From Acinetobacter modestus (GTDB lineage: Bacteria > Pseudomonadota > Gammaproteobacteria > Pseudomonadales > Moraxellaceae), in the NCBI RefSeq assembly GCF_014636095.1, contig NZ_BMDV01000003.1, positions 62,001 to 126,000 of the forward strand: a stretch of DNA of 64,000 nucleotides, in the 5' to 3' direction. The notes under the pieces are model-generated. The model searched no databases and was not told where the DNA came from. It was given only the letters and a program-made list of their open reading frames with translations. The translations under genes were made by a program, and so were the position numbers. Shown piece by piece: positions 8,193 to 17,253 of this stretch. The stretch's first letter is position 1. Every line of letters begins with the position of its first letter.

Positions 8193-9347
8193 TCAACATT
8201 GTACGAGGATTTGACTCGCACGCTCTAAAGTCTGGTCTGTTTTGGCAAAACAAAAACGAATCAGGCGTAGTGATTCAGGCGCTTGTTGATAAAAAACGGA
8301 AATAGGAATCGCGACAATTTTGTGTTGCTCTGCGAGGAATTGGCACATTTCCACATCATTCAAGTCAGGGCGAATCGCACTGTAATCTAAATTTTGGAAG
8401 TAGGTACCTTGTGATGGAATAAATTTGAAACGTGAACTTTGAATTTGAGTATTAAAAAGATCTCGTTTTGCCTGATAAAAGTTCGGGAGCTCCTGAATGT
8501 GCTCAGGATGTTGTTGCATATAGTTCGCTAATGCTATTTGGCAAGGTGTGGTTCCGCAAAAATTGGCAAATTGATAAATTTGACGAAACAAACGCATTAA
8601 ATGTGGTGCTGCAACGCAATACCCCGTTTTCCAACCTGTAACATGATAACTTTTGCCAAAAGAACCGATTACATAACTGCGTTCACGTAATTCGGGGAAT
8701 TGCAGCGCACTAAAATGTTTTTGTCCATCAAACACGAGATGTTCATAGACCTCGTCAGATAGCACAACGATATTTTTATCTTGAATGAGTTCAATCAGTT
8801 GATGCCAGTCTTGTTCTGACCAAATCGCACCAGTCGGATTATGCGGTGTATTGACGATAATCATGCGAGTTTTTGCATTGATACAATCTTTAACTTTTTG
8901 CCAATTCACCTGAAATGTTGGTGCTTCTAAATGAATATGAACGGATTTTCCCCCTACCAGTTGTACTGCAGGGGCATAACTGTCATAGCTCGGGTCAAAA
9001 ATAATGACTTCATCATCTGCATGGATACAGGCTTGAATGGCACAAAAAATCGCAATGGTTGCGCCAGGGGTAATGGTAATTTCGGTGACAGGATCGAGTT
9101 GCAGTTGATCTCTTCGTAAAAACTGTTTGGCCAGTTGTTCTCTGAGTACTAAAACACCATCTCCCGCAGGGTATTGGTTATAACCTGAAAGCGTGGCTTG
9201 GCTCAGCGCTTCAAGCAATGCAGGTGGAGCAGGGAAATCGGGGAAGCCTTGAGACAGATTCAGTGCATTCAGTCGTTGTGCGAGTTCAGTCATCACGCTA
9301 AAAATAGTAACACCTTGGCTTGGGAGTTTTGACTGAAGCTGCAACAT
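8193..9347 (-). CDS. PLP-dependent aminotransferase, methionine aminotransferase (YbdL) type
   Basis: The 384-residue fold-type I aminotransferase carries the N-T-P-H-N-P-T-G motif (about 166-173), the S-D-E-V-Y-E segment (about 197-202), Lys232 in SFGKSYHVTGWKTGY as the pyridoxal-phosphate lysine, and a C-terminal arginine in L-R-L-I-R-F that binds substrate carboxylate. L-S-Q-G-F-P-D-F near the start and the K-S-Y-H-V-T-G-W-K block match YbdL/methionine and kynurenine aminotransferases. It probably transaminates methionine or aromatic amino acids, for instance in methionine salvage. No salvage genes adjoin it. Confidence 0.85.
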   Translation of the reverse strand: MLQLQSKLPSQGVTIFSVMTELAQRLNALNLSQGFPDFPAPPALLEALSQATLSGYNQYPAGDGVLVLREQLAKQFLRRDQLQLDPVTEITITPGATIAIFCAIQACIHADDEVIIFDPSYDSYAPAVQLVGGKSVHIHLEAPTFQVNWQKVKDCINAKTRMIIVNTPHNPTGAIWSEQDWHQLIELIQDKNIVVLSDEVYEHLVFDGQKHFSALQFPELRERSYVIGSFGKSYHVTGWKTGYCVAAPHLMRLFRQIYQFANFCGTTPCQIALANYMQQHPEHIQELPNFYQAKRDLFNTQIQSSRFKFIPSQGTYFQNLDYSAIRPDLNDVEMCQFLAEQHKIVAIPISVFYQQAPESLRLIRFCFAKTDQTLERASQILVQC

Positions 9348-9664
9348 GGTTTTTAACCTGATTGATGTTTTATTTAGGACTGATTGTATCCAGAAAGAGC
9401 GGCCTTTTCCAAATTATCGATCTCTAAATAAAAAGAGATATGTCTCTTATAGGTTTGAAACATGTGTTTCACATCAAGAGAAATATTGGAATTGTGTCTT
9501 AATAAAAACAATACTGACAGAATTGGTCAATTTTGATTTAAAATTGTAAATTTAATTGTTAATTTTCAAATATATATGGTGTTTAAATTTTATTTTTTAA
9601 GCGATATAATTTACAGATAGTGATTAAAATAAATACTATTTTTTGTGAAATAGGGCATTCAGTA
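9348..9664. other. AT-rich gap before the orphan gene
   Basis: I see no convincing gene here. A 67-codon frame at its left has no family resemblance and overlaps the start of the aminotransferase gene. The right end carries the promoter listed at 9582-9610. Confidence 0.5.
9582..9610 (+). promoter_or_regulatory. candidate sigma70 promoter for the orphan gene
   Basis: A perfect TATAAT at 9605-9610 is preceded, with a 17-bp spacer, by TTTAAA at 9582-9587. Transcription would begin near 9617, making the upstream TTG/GTG starts implausible and supporting ATG 9665. Confidence 0.5.
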
Positions 9665-10102
9665 ATGGACAGTTTTGATCTAAAAATACGCTACCCACAT
9701 CATATTGATTTAAAAGATGTGGAGCAGCTTGAGGCACTGAATACCATTGGGGTATTAACTCGTTTTGATAAAATGGGCTGGAAAAAACAATTAAGCCGTT
9801 GGCTGCAGCTTAATGGTGCTAGCCCAACGTTTACCATTACTGATGAAAAGACCGAACAAACGATCGAAATCGTATTAAATACCTATGGGTCATTTCAAGA
9901 GCTTAATTTTATCGTCAAGACAGATATTCCAGCTGTTGTTGCTAAAAAACAAATGTTTGGATTAGTTACACGACAGGCGAAAGAAAAAGTTCATTTTAAA
10001 CAACTTTCATTGGTACAAGTGAAAGTCTATCTAACTGCATTTTTAAAACAAGATACAGATACTTTGATTCGTTATTATCAAGAAAGTAAATACATGGTTT
10101 GA
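9665..10102 (+). CDS. hypothetical 145-residue cytoplasmic protein
   Basis: I do not recognise this protein. It is soluble, lysine-rich and rich in beta-forming segments, with no signal peptide or membrane helix. ATG 9665 is preferred over a non-ATG start 45 bases upstream because a TATAAT box lies just before the latter. The ribosome site (AGGG about ten bases away) is weak. The gene stands alone between the aminotransferase and the convergent DUF445 gene. The opening M-D-S-F-D-L-K-I-R-Y and the regular codon use suggest a real, genus-restricted protein. Confidence 0.6.
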   Translation: MDSFDLKIRYPHHIDLKDVEQLEALNTIGVLTRFDKMGWKKQLSRWLQLNGASPTFTITDEKTEQTIEIVLNTYGSFQELNFIVKTDIPAVVAKKQMFGLVTRQAKEKVHFKQLSLVQVKVYLTAFLKQDTDTLIRYYQESKYMV

Positions 10103-10183
10103 TCTACGAAAAGGGAGTGAAATAACACATCTCTAAATTTGATTATATTCAGATTGGAGCTTATTTTATTTCAATGAAGGAAT

Positions 10184-10218
10184 AAAAAAAGACGACAAAA
10201 CAGCACTGTTTTACCGTC
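10184..10218 (-). terminator. terminator of the DUF445 gene
   Basis: On the minus strand a stem of GACG and CTG-TTTT arms with a 2-bp internal mismatch is followed by a seven-base T-run (10190-10184). Confidence 0.75.
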
Positions 10219-10232
10219 CTTAATCATATCAT

Positions 10233-11540
10233 TTACAAAACATTTTCAACAATCGCACGAATGATACCGAGTGCTAAACCAATAAAAGCACCGACAATCA
10301 CGCCGTTGACGCGGATCATATGCAGATCACCACCGACCTCACTTTCGATTTTGGCGATCATTTCGCGTGAATCCCATTCGTGAATACGCTCGCTGATATA
10401 GCGAATAATCTTATCGCTGTATTGCTCACTGAAATTCGTCGCTAAGCCGACCATTTTCTCATTCAATACTTGGCGTACTTTTTCATTCTGAATCAAGCTT
10501 TCACCAAGCTGTTGTATCGCAGCCTGTAAATTCGTTGCAATACCAGAATCTTCCTGCATTAAATCCGTTTTAATCGCATCACATAAAATTGCCACAGCAC
10601 CACTAATAAAGTTCAGAACTTGAGGGCTATCAAGAAGGGCATCTTTACCACTATTCAAACGTTGACTGGCCTCACTCTCCGTATCAGCGAGTTGTAACAT
10701 GAGTGAATGTGTGGTTGTTTCAATATCTTGTCGCCATGGATGTTCAGGGTTAGCCAACATCGATTCAACTTTTTCAATCAGTGAGTCAATCGTCCGTTGT
10801 TGCACATCAATCCCAATCCAGCTTGCGCCTTTAGCAAGCTTCCAAACACCTAATTCTTGGAATAGTTTACGTGATAGATCTCGTGCCTCTTCAGGATGAG
10901 AGACCATCCACTCATGCGCCAGATCAAGACCGCGTTGTAATACGTCTTGATGGAAATCATTTTCCAAAACAGCACGTAACATTTCACTGGCCAATTTATT
11001 GATTTTAGTACTGCGGACCCATTGCACACTATTGTTTTGGACAAAGTGGGCAATTTGATCTTGGCTCACAAATTCAAAAATTTTCGGTACAGTATGTTGA
11101 ATCATCTGTACGACTTGCTGGTTATTTTGAGGGTTTGCTAGCCATTGACCGACGGCCAAACTGAGGTCGGCATTTTTTAAACTGCGTTCAACAATTTGAG
11201 GAGATAAAAAGTTTTCTTGTACAAATCGGCCCATTGATTCTGCAATGCGAGCTTTATTCCGTGGAATGATTTCGGTATGGTCACGCAATAGTTTGGGTAA
11301 AGGCATTTTTCCAAAAGGATTGCGAAAAAGCACAGTGACAGCGTACCAATCAGCCAGCCCACCAACTACACCTGCTTCCGCACCTAACATAAAAATATGA
11401 ATGACCCATTTATATTCAGGTAAAAAATGCGCCGCGACCATTAAGCCAATCCATGCTACAACCGCAATGATCAATGCCATAGTGGCGAAGTACTTACTTC
11501 TTTGCAGGCTCGGTACGTGAATTTCTTCGACTGAATTCAT
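10233..11540 (-). CDS. DUF445 family membrane protein (YjiN-like)
   Basis: The 435-residue protein has two N-terminal hydrophobic helices (about 17-60), a characteristic G-G-L-A-D-W-Y-A-V-T-V-L-F-R-N-P-F-G motif at about 60-77, a long helical middle with repeated amphipathic stretches, and a C-terminal hydrophobic segment with V-N-G-V-I-V-G-A-F-I-G. This is the DUF445 layout. The function of the family is unknown. AAGGAT precedes the ATG. A lipoprotein gene lies 18 bp upstream on the same strand, so they are probably co-transcribed. Confidence 0.85.
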   Translation of the reverse strand: MNSVEEIHVPSLQRSKYFATMALIIAVVAWIGLMVAAHFLPEYKWVIHIFMLGAEAGVVGGLADWYAVTVLFRNPFGKMPLPKLLRDHTEIIPRNKARIAESMGRFVQENFLSPQIVERSLKNADLSLAVGQWLANPQNNQQVVQMIQHTVPKIFEFVSQDQIAHFVQNNSVQWVRSTKINKLASEMLRAVLENDFHQDVLQRGLDLAHEWMVSHPEEARDLSRKLFQELGVWKLAKGASWIGIDVQQRTIDSLIEKVESMLANPEHPWRQDIETTTHSLMLQLADTESEASQRLNSGKDALLDSPQVLNFISGAVAILCDAIKTDLMQEDSGIATNLQAAIQQLGESLIQNEKVRQVLNEKMVGLATNFSEQYSDKIIRYISERIHEWDSREMIAKIESEVGGDLHMIRVNGVIVGAFIGLALGIIRAIVENVL

Positions 11541-11558
11541 TGAGTCATCCTTATCAAT

Positions 11559-12116
11559 TTACTTTTTGTTTTGAGGTGGCGCAGGGGGCTGCAACACGTC
11601 TCCTGTTGGACTCAATCCATATTTTTGCCCTAATGATTGCAAGATGAGTTGCGCATCAAAAGCATCAGGTGATTGCTGCTGAGTCTGAAAACACTCGATA
11701 GTATACGACACTTGGATTGGATCAAGATTGACCACTTGAGGCATATCATAGAATGGATCAGGCCAAAAGGCAGGATGTCGGCGATAATAACCATATGGGT
11801 AATAAGAGGGTGTCGGATAAATCACAGCTTGGCGTTGTGTCTTGTGACGTGCATTACTTGGATCATCGACAACGGTAAAATAACGGAAACCGTTTTTGAC
11901 TGTAGTTTGTGCAGCTTTGAGTAAAGTAATTTCTTCTGCCGTACCATAACTCAAATTATTATCTGCCTGAAAACCGACACGGAACGTTTTATTGTTTAGT
12001 GGATAGGCTGTGAACTGCCCGAGTTGATCGAAAGTTTTAGGTTTTGATGGAACAGTTGCACATCCTGCCAGTGTTAATGTAACAAGGAGAGGGGCACATA
12101 TGAATAAAGATTTCAT
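11559..12116 (-). CDS. outer-membrane-type lipoprotein, CC0125/CC1285-like
   Basis: The 185-residue product has a lipoprotein signal ending in L-A-G-C, so Cys19 would be lipidated. The body has a short region (F-R-V-G-F, then L-L-K-A-A-x-T, then N-G-F-R-Y-F-T-V-V-D-D) resembling the CC0125/CC1285 family of envelope lipoproteins. A tyrosine/proline-rich stretch (P-S-Y-Y-P-Y-G-Y-Y) and a proline-rich tail follow. Residues after Cys do not include the Asp that causes inner-membrane retention. AGGAA precedes the ATG. Function unknown. Confidence 0.75.
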   Translation of the reverse strand: MKSLFICAPLLVTLTLAGCATVPSKPKTFDQLGQFTAYPLNNKTFRVGFQADNNLSYGTAEEITLLKAAQTTVKNGFRYFTVVDDPSNARHKTQRQAVIYPTPSYYPYGYYRRHPAFWPDPFYDMPQVVNLDPIQVSYTIECFQTQQQSPDAFDAQLILQSLGQKYGLSPTGDVLQPPAPPQNKK

Positions 12117-12156
12117 TTTGCAATTCCTATGTTCAATGTCTCAGGAGACGAGAGAC

Positions 12157-12696
12157 TTAAAAGCTGCTATTCGGTTCTGTTAAAAAGGTCAGTTCTTCAG
12201 GTGTCGAGCTTCGACCTAAGATGGCATTACGATGTGGATAACGCCCAAAACGGTCAATAATCACTTTATGCTTTTTTTCAAAGCTCAAATTAATTTCGTT
12301 CCCTAAACGTTGGAACAGTTTTAAAGCAAACTCATGCATTAATTTAGATTCACTATGCATAAATGGCATATATAAAAATGAGCGTTGTTCAGGATTAAGT
12401 TGAGCATCGAGTTGTAAACTAATTGCTTCTTGAGCAAGCATCAATGCCATACTGTCATAGGCAAAAGCTTGCGCTTGATCACGATATAAGTTGCGAGAAA
12501 ATTGATCTAGCACAATGATCTCGGCTAAGCGACCCTCTGGTGTGTGTCGCCAAGACCAAAGCTCTGCTTGGATCGCTTGATGGTGAATTATTTGAAATTG
12601 GTCGCGAATTTTTGCATCAAATTCATCACTTTTGGCAAACCAAAGTGAACGGTGTTCAGGATTAAACCAAAAATTAAGAATGTCCTGTGCTTGCAT
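12157..12696 (-). CDS. DUF924 family protein
   Basis: A 179-residue helical protein that begins D-I-L-N-F-W-F and contains I-V-L-D-Q-F-S-R-N-L-Y-R at about 59-70 and F-L-Y-M-P-F-M-H-S-E at about 106-115, all hallmarks of DUF924. The fold is TPR-like; no biochemical role is established. It lies just upstream of the lipoprotein and DUF445 genes on the same strand and may head their transcript. Confidence 0.85.
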   Translation of the reverse strand: MQAQDILNFWFNPEHRSLWFAKSDEFDAKIRDQFQIIHHQAIQAELWSWRHTPEGRLAEIIVLDQFSRNLYRDQAQAFAYDSMALMLAQEAISLQLDAQLNPEQRSFLYMPFMHSESKLMHEFALKLFQRLGNEINLSFEKKHKVIIDRFGRYPHRNAILGRSSTPEELTFLTEPNSSF

Positions 12697-12889
12697 AGTT
12701 CAGTGCTCATGGGAAGATTTATTTTTTAATAAAATCACAATTTCAGCATGTCTTATATAACAAGATTGTGATAAAAATTGCCAAACTAAATCAGATGACT
12801 AGATCACAATTGTCGTTATAATTGGCAGAATAACCAAGTCGCGACCATTTATGTGGTTGGCTGATCTTAAATAAGCGAGCATATAAATT

Positions 12890-14467
12890 ATGAATCAACC
12901 CAGCATACATTCTTCCTCTGTGATACCGACTTGGGTAGATGCTTCGCTATTAAAGGGGATGCTACGCGGCATTGAACGCGAAAGTTTACGTATGCAAAGC
13001 AATGGATTTTTATCACAAAAAAATCATCCAGAAGCTTTAGGTTCTGCACTGACACATCCGCATATCACGACAGATTATTCAGAAGCATTAATGGAGTTTA
13101 TTACTACGCCGAAAACAACCATCGCGGCTGCATTAGATGAATTAAGAGATATTCATAGCATTGTGCATCAGCAGCTAGAAGAAGGCGAAAGATTATGGCC
13201 ATTGTCCATGCCGTGTATGTTGGATGATAATGAAGAAAATATCCGATTAGCACAGTACGGCACTTCTAATATTGGCCGCTTTAAAACCTTATACCGTCAT
13301 GGTTTAGGTGTACGTTATGGTCGCCGTATGCAAACCATTTCGGGTGTGCATTACAATTTATCTTTTCCTGATCAATTGTTTGCAGTATTGCAACAACATG
13401 AAACCAAGCCAGAATTAAAACAACTCAGTTTGCAGGATTATCGTAGCCACCGTTATTTTGGTTTGATTCGAAACTTTATTCGTTTGATCCCTTTAGTGAT
13501 GTATATGTTGGGTGCTAGTCCATCGGTTTGTCGTTGCTTTTTAACAGGGCGCGAGCATCATTTACAGCCTTTGGTTAAAGGGACTCTATACTTACCAGAA
13601 GCGACCGCTTTGCGTATGGGACGTTTAGGCTATCAAAACTCAGCACAAAAAGAATTAGGTATTCATTACAACGATCTACATGATTATCTTGACGGATTAC
13701 AAAAAGCGGTACATACCCCTTATCCTGAATTTACCGATTTAGGTTTAAATGATGAACAGGGTGAGCCGATTCAAATCAATGATCACGTGCTCCAAATCGA
13801 AAATGAATACTACAGTCTAGTTCGTCCGAAACAAGTACCACAAGCAGGTGAAACCCCATCACAAGCATTGAAGAATCGTGGTGTTGGATATGTAGAATTA
13901 CGTGCCGTAGATGTGAACCCTTATAGTGCGATTGGAATTGATGAAATTTCAGCGGGTTTTCTTGAAAGTTTAGCATTGTATTGTTTATTAAATGACAGTC
14001 CTGATTTGTTTGTAGAAGAGCAAGAACAAATTGATCATAATCAAACTGAAGTGGTCAATCGTGGACGTGCAGTAGATGCTAAAATTGTAGAAGGTGAAAC
14101 AATAGTTTCACTGCATGATTGGGCACAGCGTCATTTAAATGCGATTCAAGACTGCGCTACTTTGTTAGATCAAATGGATGATTCACAATTATATTCTGAG
14201 GCAATCCAAGTGATGCAGCAGCGTTTAGATCATGTTGAAAATACCCTTTCAGCGCATGTGATTAAAGATACTTTGGATAATGGTGGGACATGGAGCTTTG
14301 GGAGTATCATGGCTCAACAACATGTCAATCGTTATGAACAACATCAGTTGGGTGCAGAAAGAGAACAATATTTTGCAGAATTAGCGCAAACATCGTTGCA
14401 AAAACAGGCGCAACTTGAACAAGATAACGACATCAGCTTCGAACAATATCTTGCACAATACCGTTAA
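12890..14467 (+). CDS. gshA: glutamate-cysteine ligase
   Basis: This 525-residue enzyme is the proteobacterial (type 1, E. coli-like) glutamate-cysteine ligase, which makes gamma-glutamylcysteine in the first step of glutathione synthesis. The opening R-G-I-E-R-E-S-L-R provides metal-binding glutamates, followed by H-P-H-I-T-T-D-Y-S-E-A and E-F-I-T substrate-binding segments, and V-G-Y-V-E-L-R-A-V-D-V-N-P in the catalytic core. Length matches the family. The ribosome site is weak (GCGAG). dsbB follows after 18 bp. The second enzyme, gshB, lies 27 kb away. Confidence 0.95.
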   Translation: MNQPSIHSSSVIPTWVDASLLKGMLRGIERESLRMQSNGFLSQKNHPEALGSALTHPHITTDYSEALMEFITTPKTTIAAALDELRDIHSIVHQQLEEGERLWPLSMPCMLDDNEENIRLAQYGTSNIGRFKTLYRHGLGVRYGRRMQTISGVHYNLSFPDQLFAVLQQHETKPELKQLSLQDYRSHRYFGLIRNFIRLIPLVMYMLGASPSVCRCFLTGREHHLQPLVKGTLYLPEATALRMGRLGYQNSAQKELGIHYNDLHDYLDGLQKAVHTPYPEFTDLGLNDEQGEPIQINDHVLQIENEYYSLVRPKQVPQAGETPSQALKNRGVGYVELRAVDVNPYSAIGIDEISAGFLESLALYCLLNDSPDLFVEEQEQIDHNQTEVVNRGRAVDAKIVEGETIVSLHDWAQRHLNAIQDCATLLDQMDDSQLYSEAIQVMQQRLDHVENTLSAHVIKDTLDNGGTWSFGSIMAQQHVNRYEQHQLGAEREQYFAELAQTSLQKQAQLEQDNDISFEQYLAQYR

Positions 14468-14485
14468 AATTTTAGAGGACTTCCC

Positions 14486-14989
14486 ATGCGATGGACTTAC
14501 CGCTTAGTTAGTGCATTACTGGTACTAACGAGTATTATTGGTATCTCGTTTGCGTTGTATTTAGAACATGTGCAAGGTTTAGAGCCTTGCCCACTGTGTA
14601 TTTTCCAACGTATTGGCTTAATTGGAATGGGATTGATTGCGTTAGTCGCATTTATTCATAATCCGATTTCAAATGGTTTTAAACGTTTTTATGCACTATT
14701 AGCAACCTTATCCATCGGTTGGTCAGTGGGTGTGGCATCTCGTCATGTTTGGCTACAACATTTACCACCTGATAAGGTGCCAAGTTGTGGTCCAGGCTTG
14801 GACTATTTAGTTGATGCATTGCCAATGAAAGCGGTATTTCAAGAAGTGCTTTCAGGTTCAGGCGAATGTGCAGCAATTGATTGGACTTTCTTAGGACAAT
14901 CTCTACCAGTGTGGTCATTGCTGTATTTCAGTTTGATCTTATTGGTATGTTTGTGGCAGTTGTTTAGACATTATAGTGCTGCTAAATAA
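14486..14989 (+). CDS. dsbB: disulfide bond formation protein DsbB
   Basis: The 167-residue inner-membrane protein has four helices and both redox pairs of DsbB: Cys35-Pro-Leu-Cys38 in the first periplasmic loop and Cys99/Cys126 in the second. It reoxidises DsbA and passes electrons to quinone. AGAGG precedes the ATG. It follows gshA closely and ends at a strong terminator, suggesting a thiol-metabolism operon. Confidence 0.95.
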   Translation: MRWTYRLVSALLVLTSIIGISFALYLEHVQGLEPCPLCIFQRIGLIGMGLIALVAFIHNPISNGFKRFYALLATLSIGWSVGVASRHVWLQHLPPDKVPSCGPGLDYLVDALPMKAVFQEVLSGSGECAAIDWTFLGQSLPVWSLLYFSLILLVCLWQLFRHYSAAK

Positions 14990-14990
14990 T

Positions 14991-15020
14991 AAAAAAGCCA
15001 ACGATAAGTTGGCTTTTTTA
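14991..15020. terminator. bidirectional terminator
   Basis: AAAAAAGCCAAC and GTTGGCTTTTTT pair around a short loop between dsbB and the convergent hydrolase gene. Confidence 0.9.
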
Positions 15021-15040
15021 TTGGATCAAGAAGACTGACA

Positions 15041-16387
15041 TCAGGTTTCTACGATACCATCCAAATCATCAAAAGTATAATTATTCGGAACGTTGATTAA
15101 ATGTGTTTGGATACCTTCCTCAACGACTTCGTCAACATCAGGATATAACCAACGCGTAATCTGTTCAGCAACACTCGAATGGTACTGAATTTCAAAATGG
15201 TTTAAACCATAGAATACGGCTTTATGGGTTTCTGGTAATTTAAGTTGGAAGCGTGGATTTTGATGTTCACCTAGCGCACTTTTTACACTGACCAAGTAAT
15301 CGCCAATGACAGAAAGTGCTTTATTACGCAATTTCTCAAATTCTAAAGTACCTGCGATTAAGAAGGTATTGATATGTGAGGGTAATGGTGCAGGTTTACG
15401 ATTGTCATCAGCAAAGCCAATACGTGCATCATTATGTTCCCAATCATCATCTCGAACACTGCCATGACGCAAATCTAAAATACCATTACTACGAATGTTG
15501 ACCAGTTGACCAATTAAACTAATAAAAGGGAAAGCGCCAAGTTTATCTTGCAAAATAAAGCCAAAACGTTCTAGCACTGCACCATGATGTGGCGAACCAA
15601 TACAAACTAAGTTCTCAACCATATGCACCCATTGATAGAGATTCTGTTTGCCATAAAATAGGGCACTCCGTGAAACCAAGCCACCCATACTATGTCCGAT
15701 CAAATCAATGCTGGTGATTCTTGGATTTCGTTGTACTAAATCTTCAAGTACATTTGCAAAGCTTCGACCATTTGCAGAAATACGACGCCCTGTATTGTAG
15801 TTCAGATATAACATGGTGTTGTTATCCCGTTGCGCAAGCAAACGTTCACCAATTCCACCATAACGGCTATTTGACCAGCTGAGATGATTCATACACAGAC
15901 CATGTGTAAGAATGACAATACGACCAGTTAATTCACCTTGTTGTAATGATCCATAGTGATCATAAAGCACCATAGGTAAAGCCATTGGGTTGTGTTGTTT
16001 TAAGAAAAAGTCTCCAAAAATCCCATTTAATGCACCCACCACAAAATGCAGTGTTGGTGTCAGGGGCTTATCATGCAGCACAGGGAATTTTTCAATAATA
16101 TGACGTAAACTTGGTGCAAGAAAACTGCTACCGTACTTCTGTAAGGTATCATAAGAAAATTGATAAAATTTTTGCAACTGTGGAAGTTTCTGTAATTTTT
16201 TAGCTTTTTGTGCGCTTAAACCAAGTGTTGTCCGTAACACTTCTGTTTGCACTAATTGCACTAATTCGTGAACACCACTTAAGCTCGTGCTCACAACTTG
16301 TGCCAAACCTTCCAAAACATCTGCCTGACTAGGGGGTGTACTGTCCCATTTGCAGTAGGTTTCATGCAGAGGCGTTAAACTTGGCAT
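15041..16387 (-). CDS. alpha/beta-hydrolase, PGAP1/lipase-like
   Basis: A 448-residue protein whose first 150 residues are helical and lack a signal peptide. The hydrolase domain begins at V-I-L-T-H-G-L-C-M-N-H-L (about 158-169, oxyanion region) and has the nucleophile Ser233 in GHSMGG. C-I-G-S-P-H-H-G follows, typical of lipase/PGAP1-like enzymes, and a histidine in L-N-H-F-E-I near the end is a candidate catalytic base. The substrate is probably a lipid or ester. It is divergent from a second hydrolase gene across a 261-bp AT-rich gap in which I see no other gene. Confidence 0.8.
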   Translation of the reverse strand: MPSLTPLHETYCKWDSTPPSQADVLEGLAQVVSTSLSGVHELVQLVQTEVLRTTLGLSAQKAKKLQKLPQLQKFYQFSYDTLQKYGSSFLAPSLRHIIEKFPVLHDKPLTPTLHFVVGALNGIFGDFFLKQHNPMALPMVLYDHYGSLQQGELTGRIVILTHGLCMNHLSWSNSRYGGIGERLLAQRDNNTMLYLNYNTGRRISANGRSFANVLEDLVQRNPRITSIDLIGHSMGGLVSRSALFYGKQNLYQWVHMVENLVCIGSPHHGAVLERFGFILQDKLGAFPFISLIGQLVNIRSNGILDLRHGSVRDDDWEHNDARIGFADDNRKPAPLPSHINTFLIAGTLEFEKLRNKALSVIGDYLVSVKSALGEHQNPRFQLKLPETHKAVFYGLNHFEIQYHSSVAEQITRWLYPDVDEVVEEGIQTHLINVPNNYTFDDLDGIVET

Positions 16388-16648
16388 ATTGATTTCCCCA
16401 TCCTTGATATATACCGAAGGTTTGAAGTAATTGACTTAATATTCTTTAGATAAACTACAACAAACGCTTACATCTTATGTGTTTCATAAGTAATTTTTTT
16501 AGAATACTGATGAACGGAGTGCACTATCGTTTTTTGTGTCAGACAATATCAAGCTTAAATGTAATTTATATTGTTATTTGTTTATCTATTAACCTAAATA
16601 ATGTGATTTATTTGGCAATAAGTCAAGCTGTTGTCTATTATGGTGCGT

Positions 16649-17236
16649 ATGCAAATTATTTATTTACATGGCTTTCAGAGCAGCCCCATGTCAAAAAAGG
16701 GGCAACAATTAGAACAATATTGCACAAATGTTGAGCATACTGATGTGCATTTACCTGATTTGAATAAACCGCCTGAACACGTTTTAAGAGATGTTTCTAA
16801 GCTGATTGAAAGTTTACCATTCGATCAAGTTACATTGGTTGGAAGTAGCTTAGGGGGATTCTATGCGACATATTTTGTCGCAAAATATGGATGCCCTGCT
16901 GTACTGATTAATCCTGCTATGCAACCATGGCAGTTATTCGAAGATTTATTCGGGATTGAGCAAATCCCGCTCAAAGTCACTGATTCATGGACACTTGATG
17001 CCGACCAATTGCAGCAATTACAATCAATTGCTGACACGAAGTTAAAGCATGCTGATAAAATTCTTGTACTGTTGCAACGAGGTGACGAAGTCTTGGATTA
17101 TCATCAAGCACAACGTTATTATAATGCAGCACAGCCATCTGCATTGATTTTAACCGACGCTGATGGTAATCATGCAATGGATGATTTTGAAGAAAAACTA
17201 CCTTTCGTACTCCGATTTTTATCGACAGCCCTCTAA
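16649..17236 (+). CDS. YqiA-type alpha/beta-fold esterase
   Basis: About 195 residues. Y-L-H-G-F-Q-S-S-P near the start gives the oxyanion region, and G-S-S-L-G-G carries the nucleophile serine. A C-terminal Asp and His (in D-G-N-H-A-M-D) complete the triad. This is the YqiA/UPF0227 layout. In E. coli yqiA sits immediately before parE, and here the gene ends 18 bp before parE, which supports the assignment. Starts at 16640 (ATG) and 16649 (ATG) are both possible; the latter puts the first strand at the N-terminus as in homologues. No good ribosome site is visible. Confidence 0.8.
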   Translation: MQIIYLHGFQSSPMSKKGQQLEQYCTNVEHTDVHLPDLNKPPEHVLRDVSKLIESLPFDQVTLVGSSLGGFYATYFVAKYGCPAVLINPAMQPWQLFEDLFGIEQIPLKVTDSWTLDADQLQQLQSIADTKLKHADKILVLLQRGDEVLDYHQAQRYYNAAQPSALILTDADGNHAMDDFEEKLPFVLRFLSTAL

Positions 17237-17253
17237 TAAGGAAGTCAGACCCA

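Noticed and set aside
9346-9549. 67-codon plus-strand frame
   Set aside because: No family resemblance, no ribosome site, and it overlaps the start of the aminotransferase gene on the other strand.
16477-16734. 85-codon plus-strand frame rich in hydrophobic residues
   Set aside because: AT-rich sequence commonly gives such frames; it overlaps the YqiA-like gene in another frame and has no good start context.
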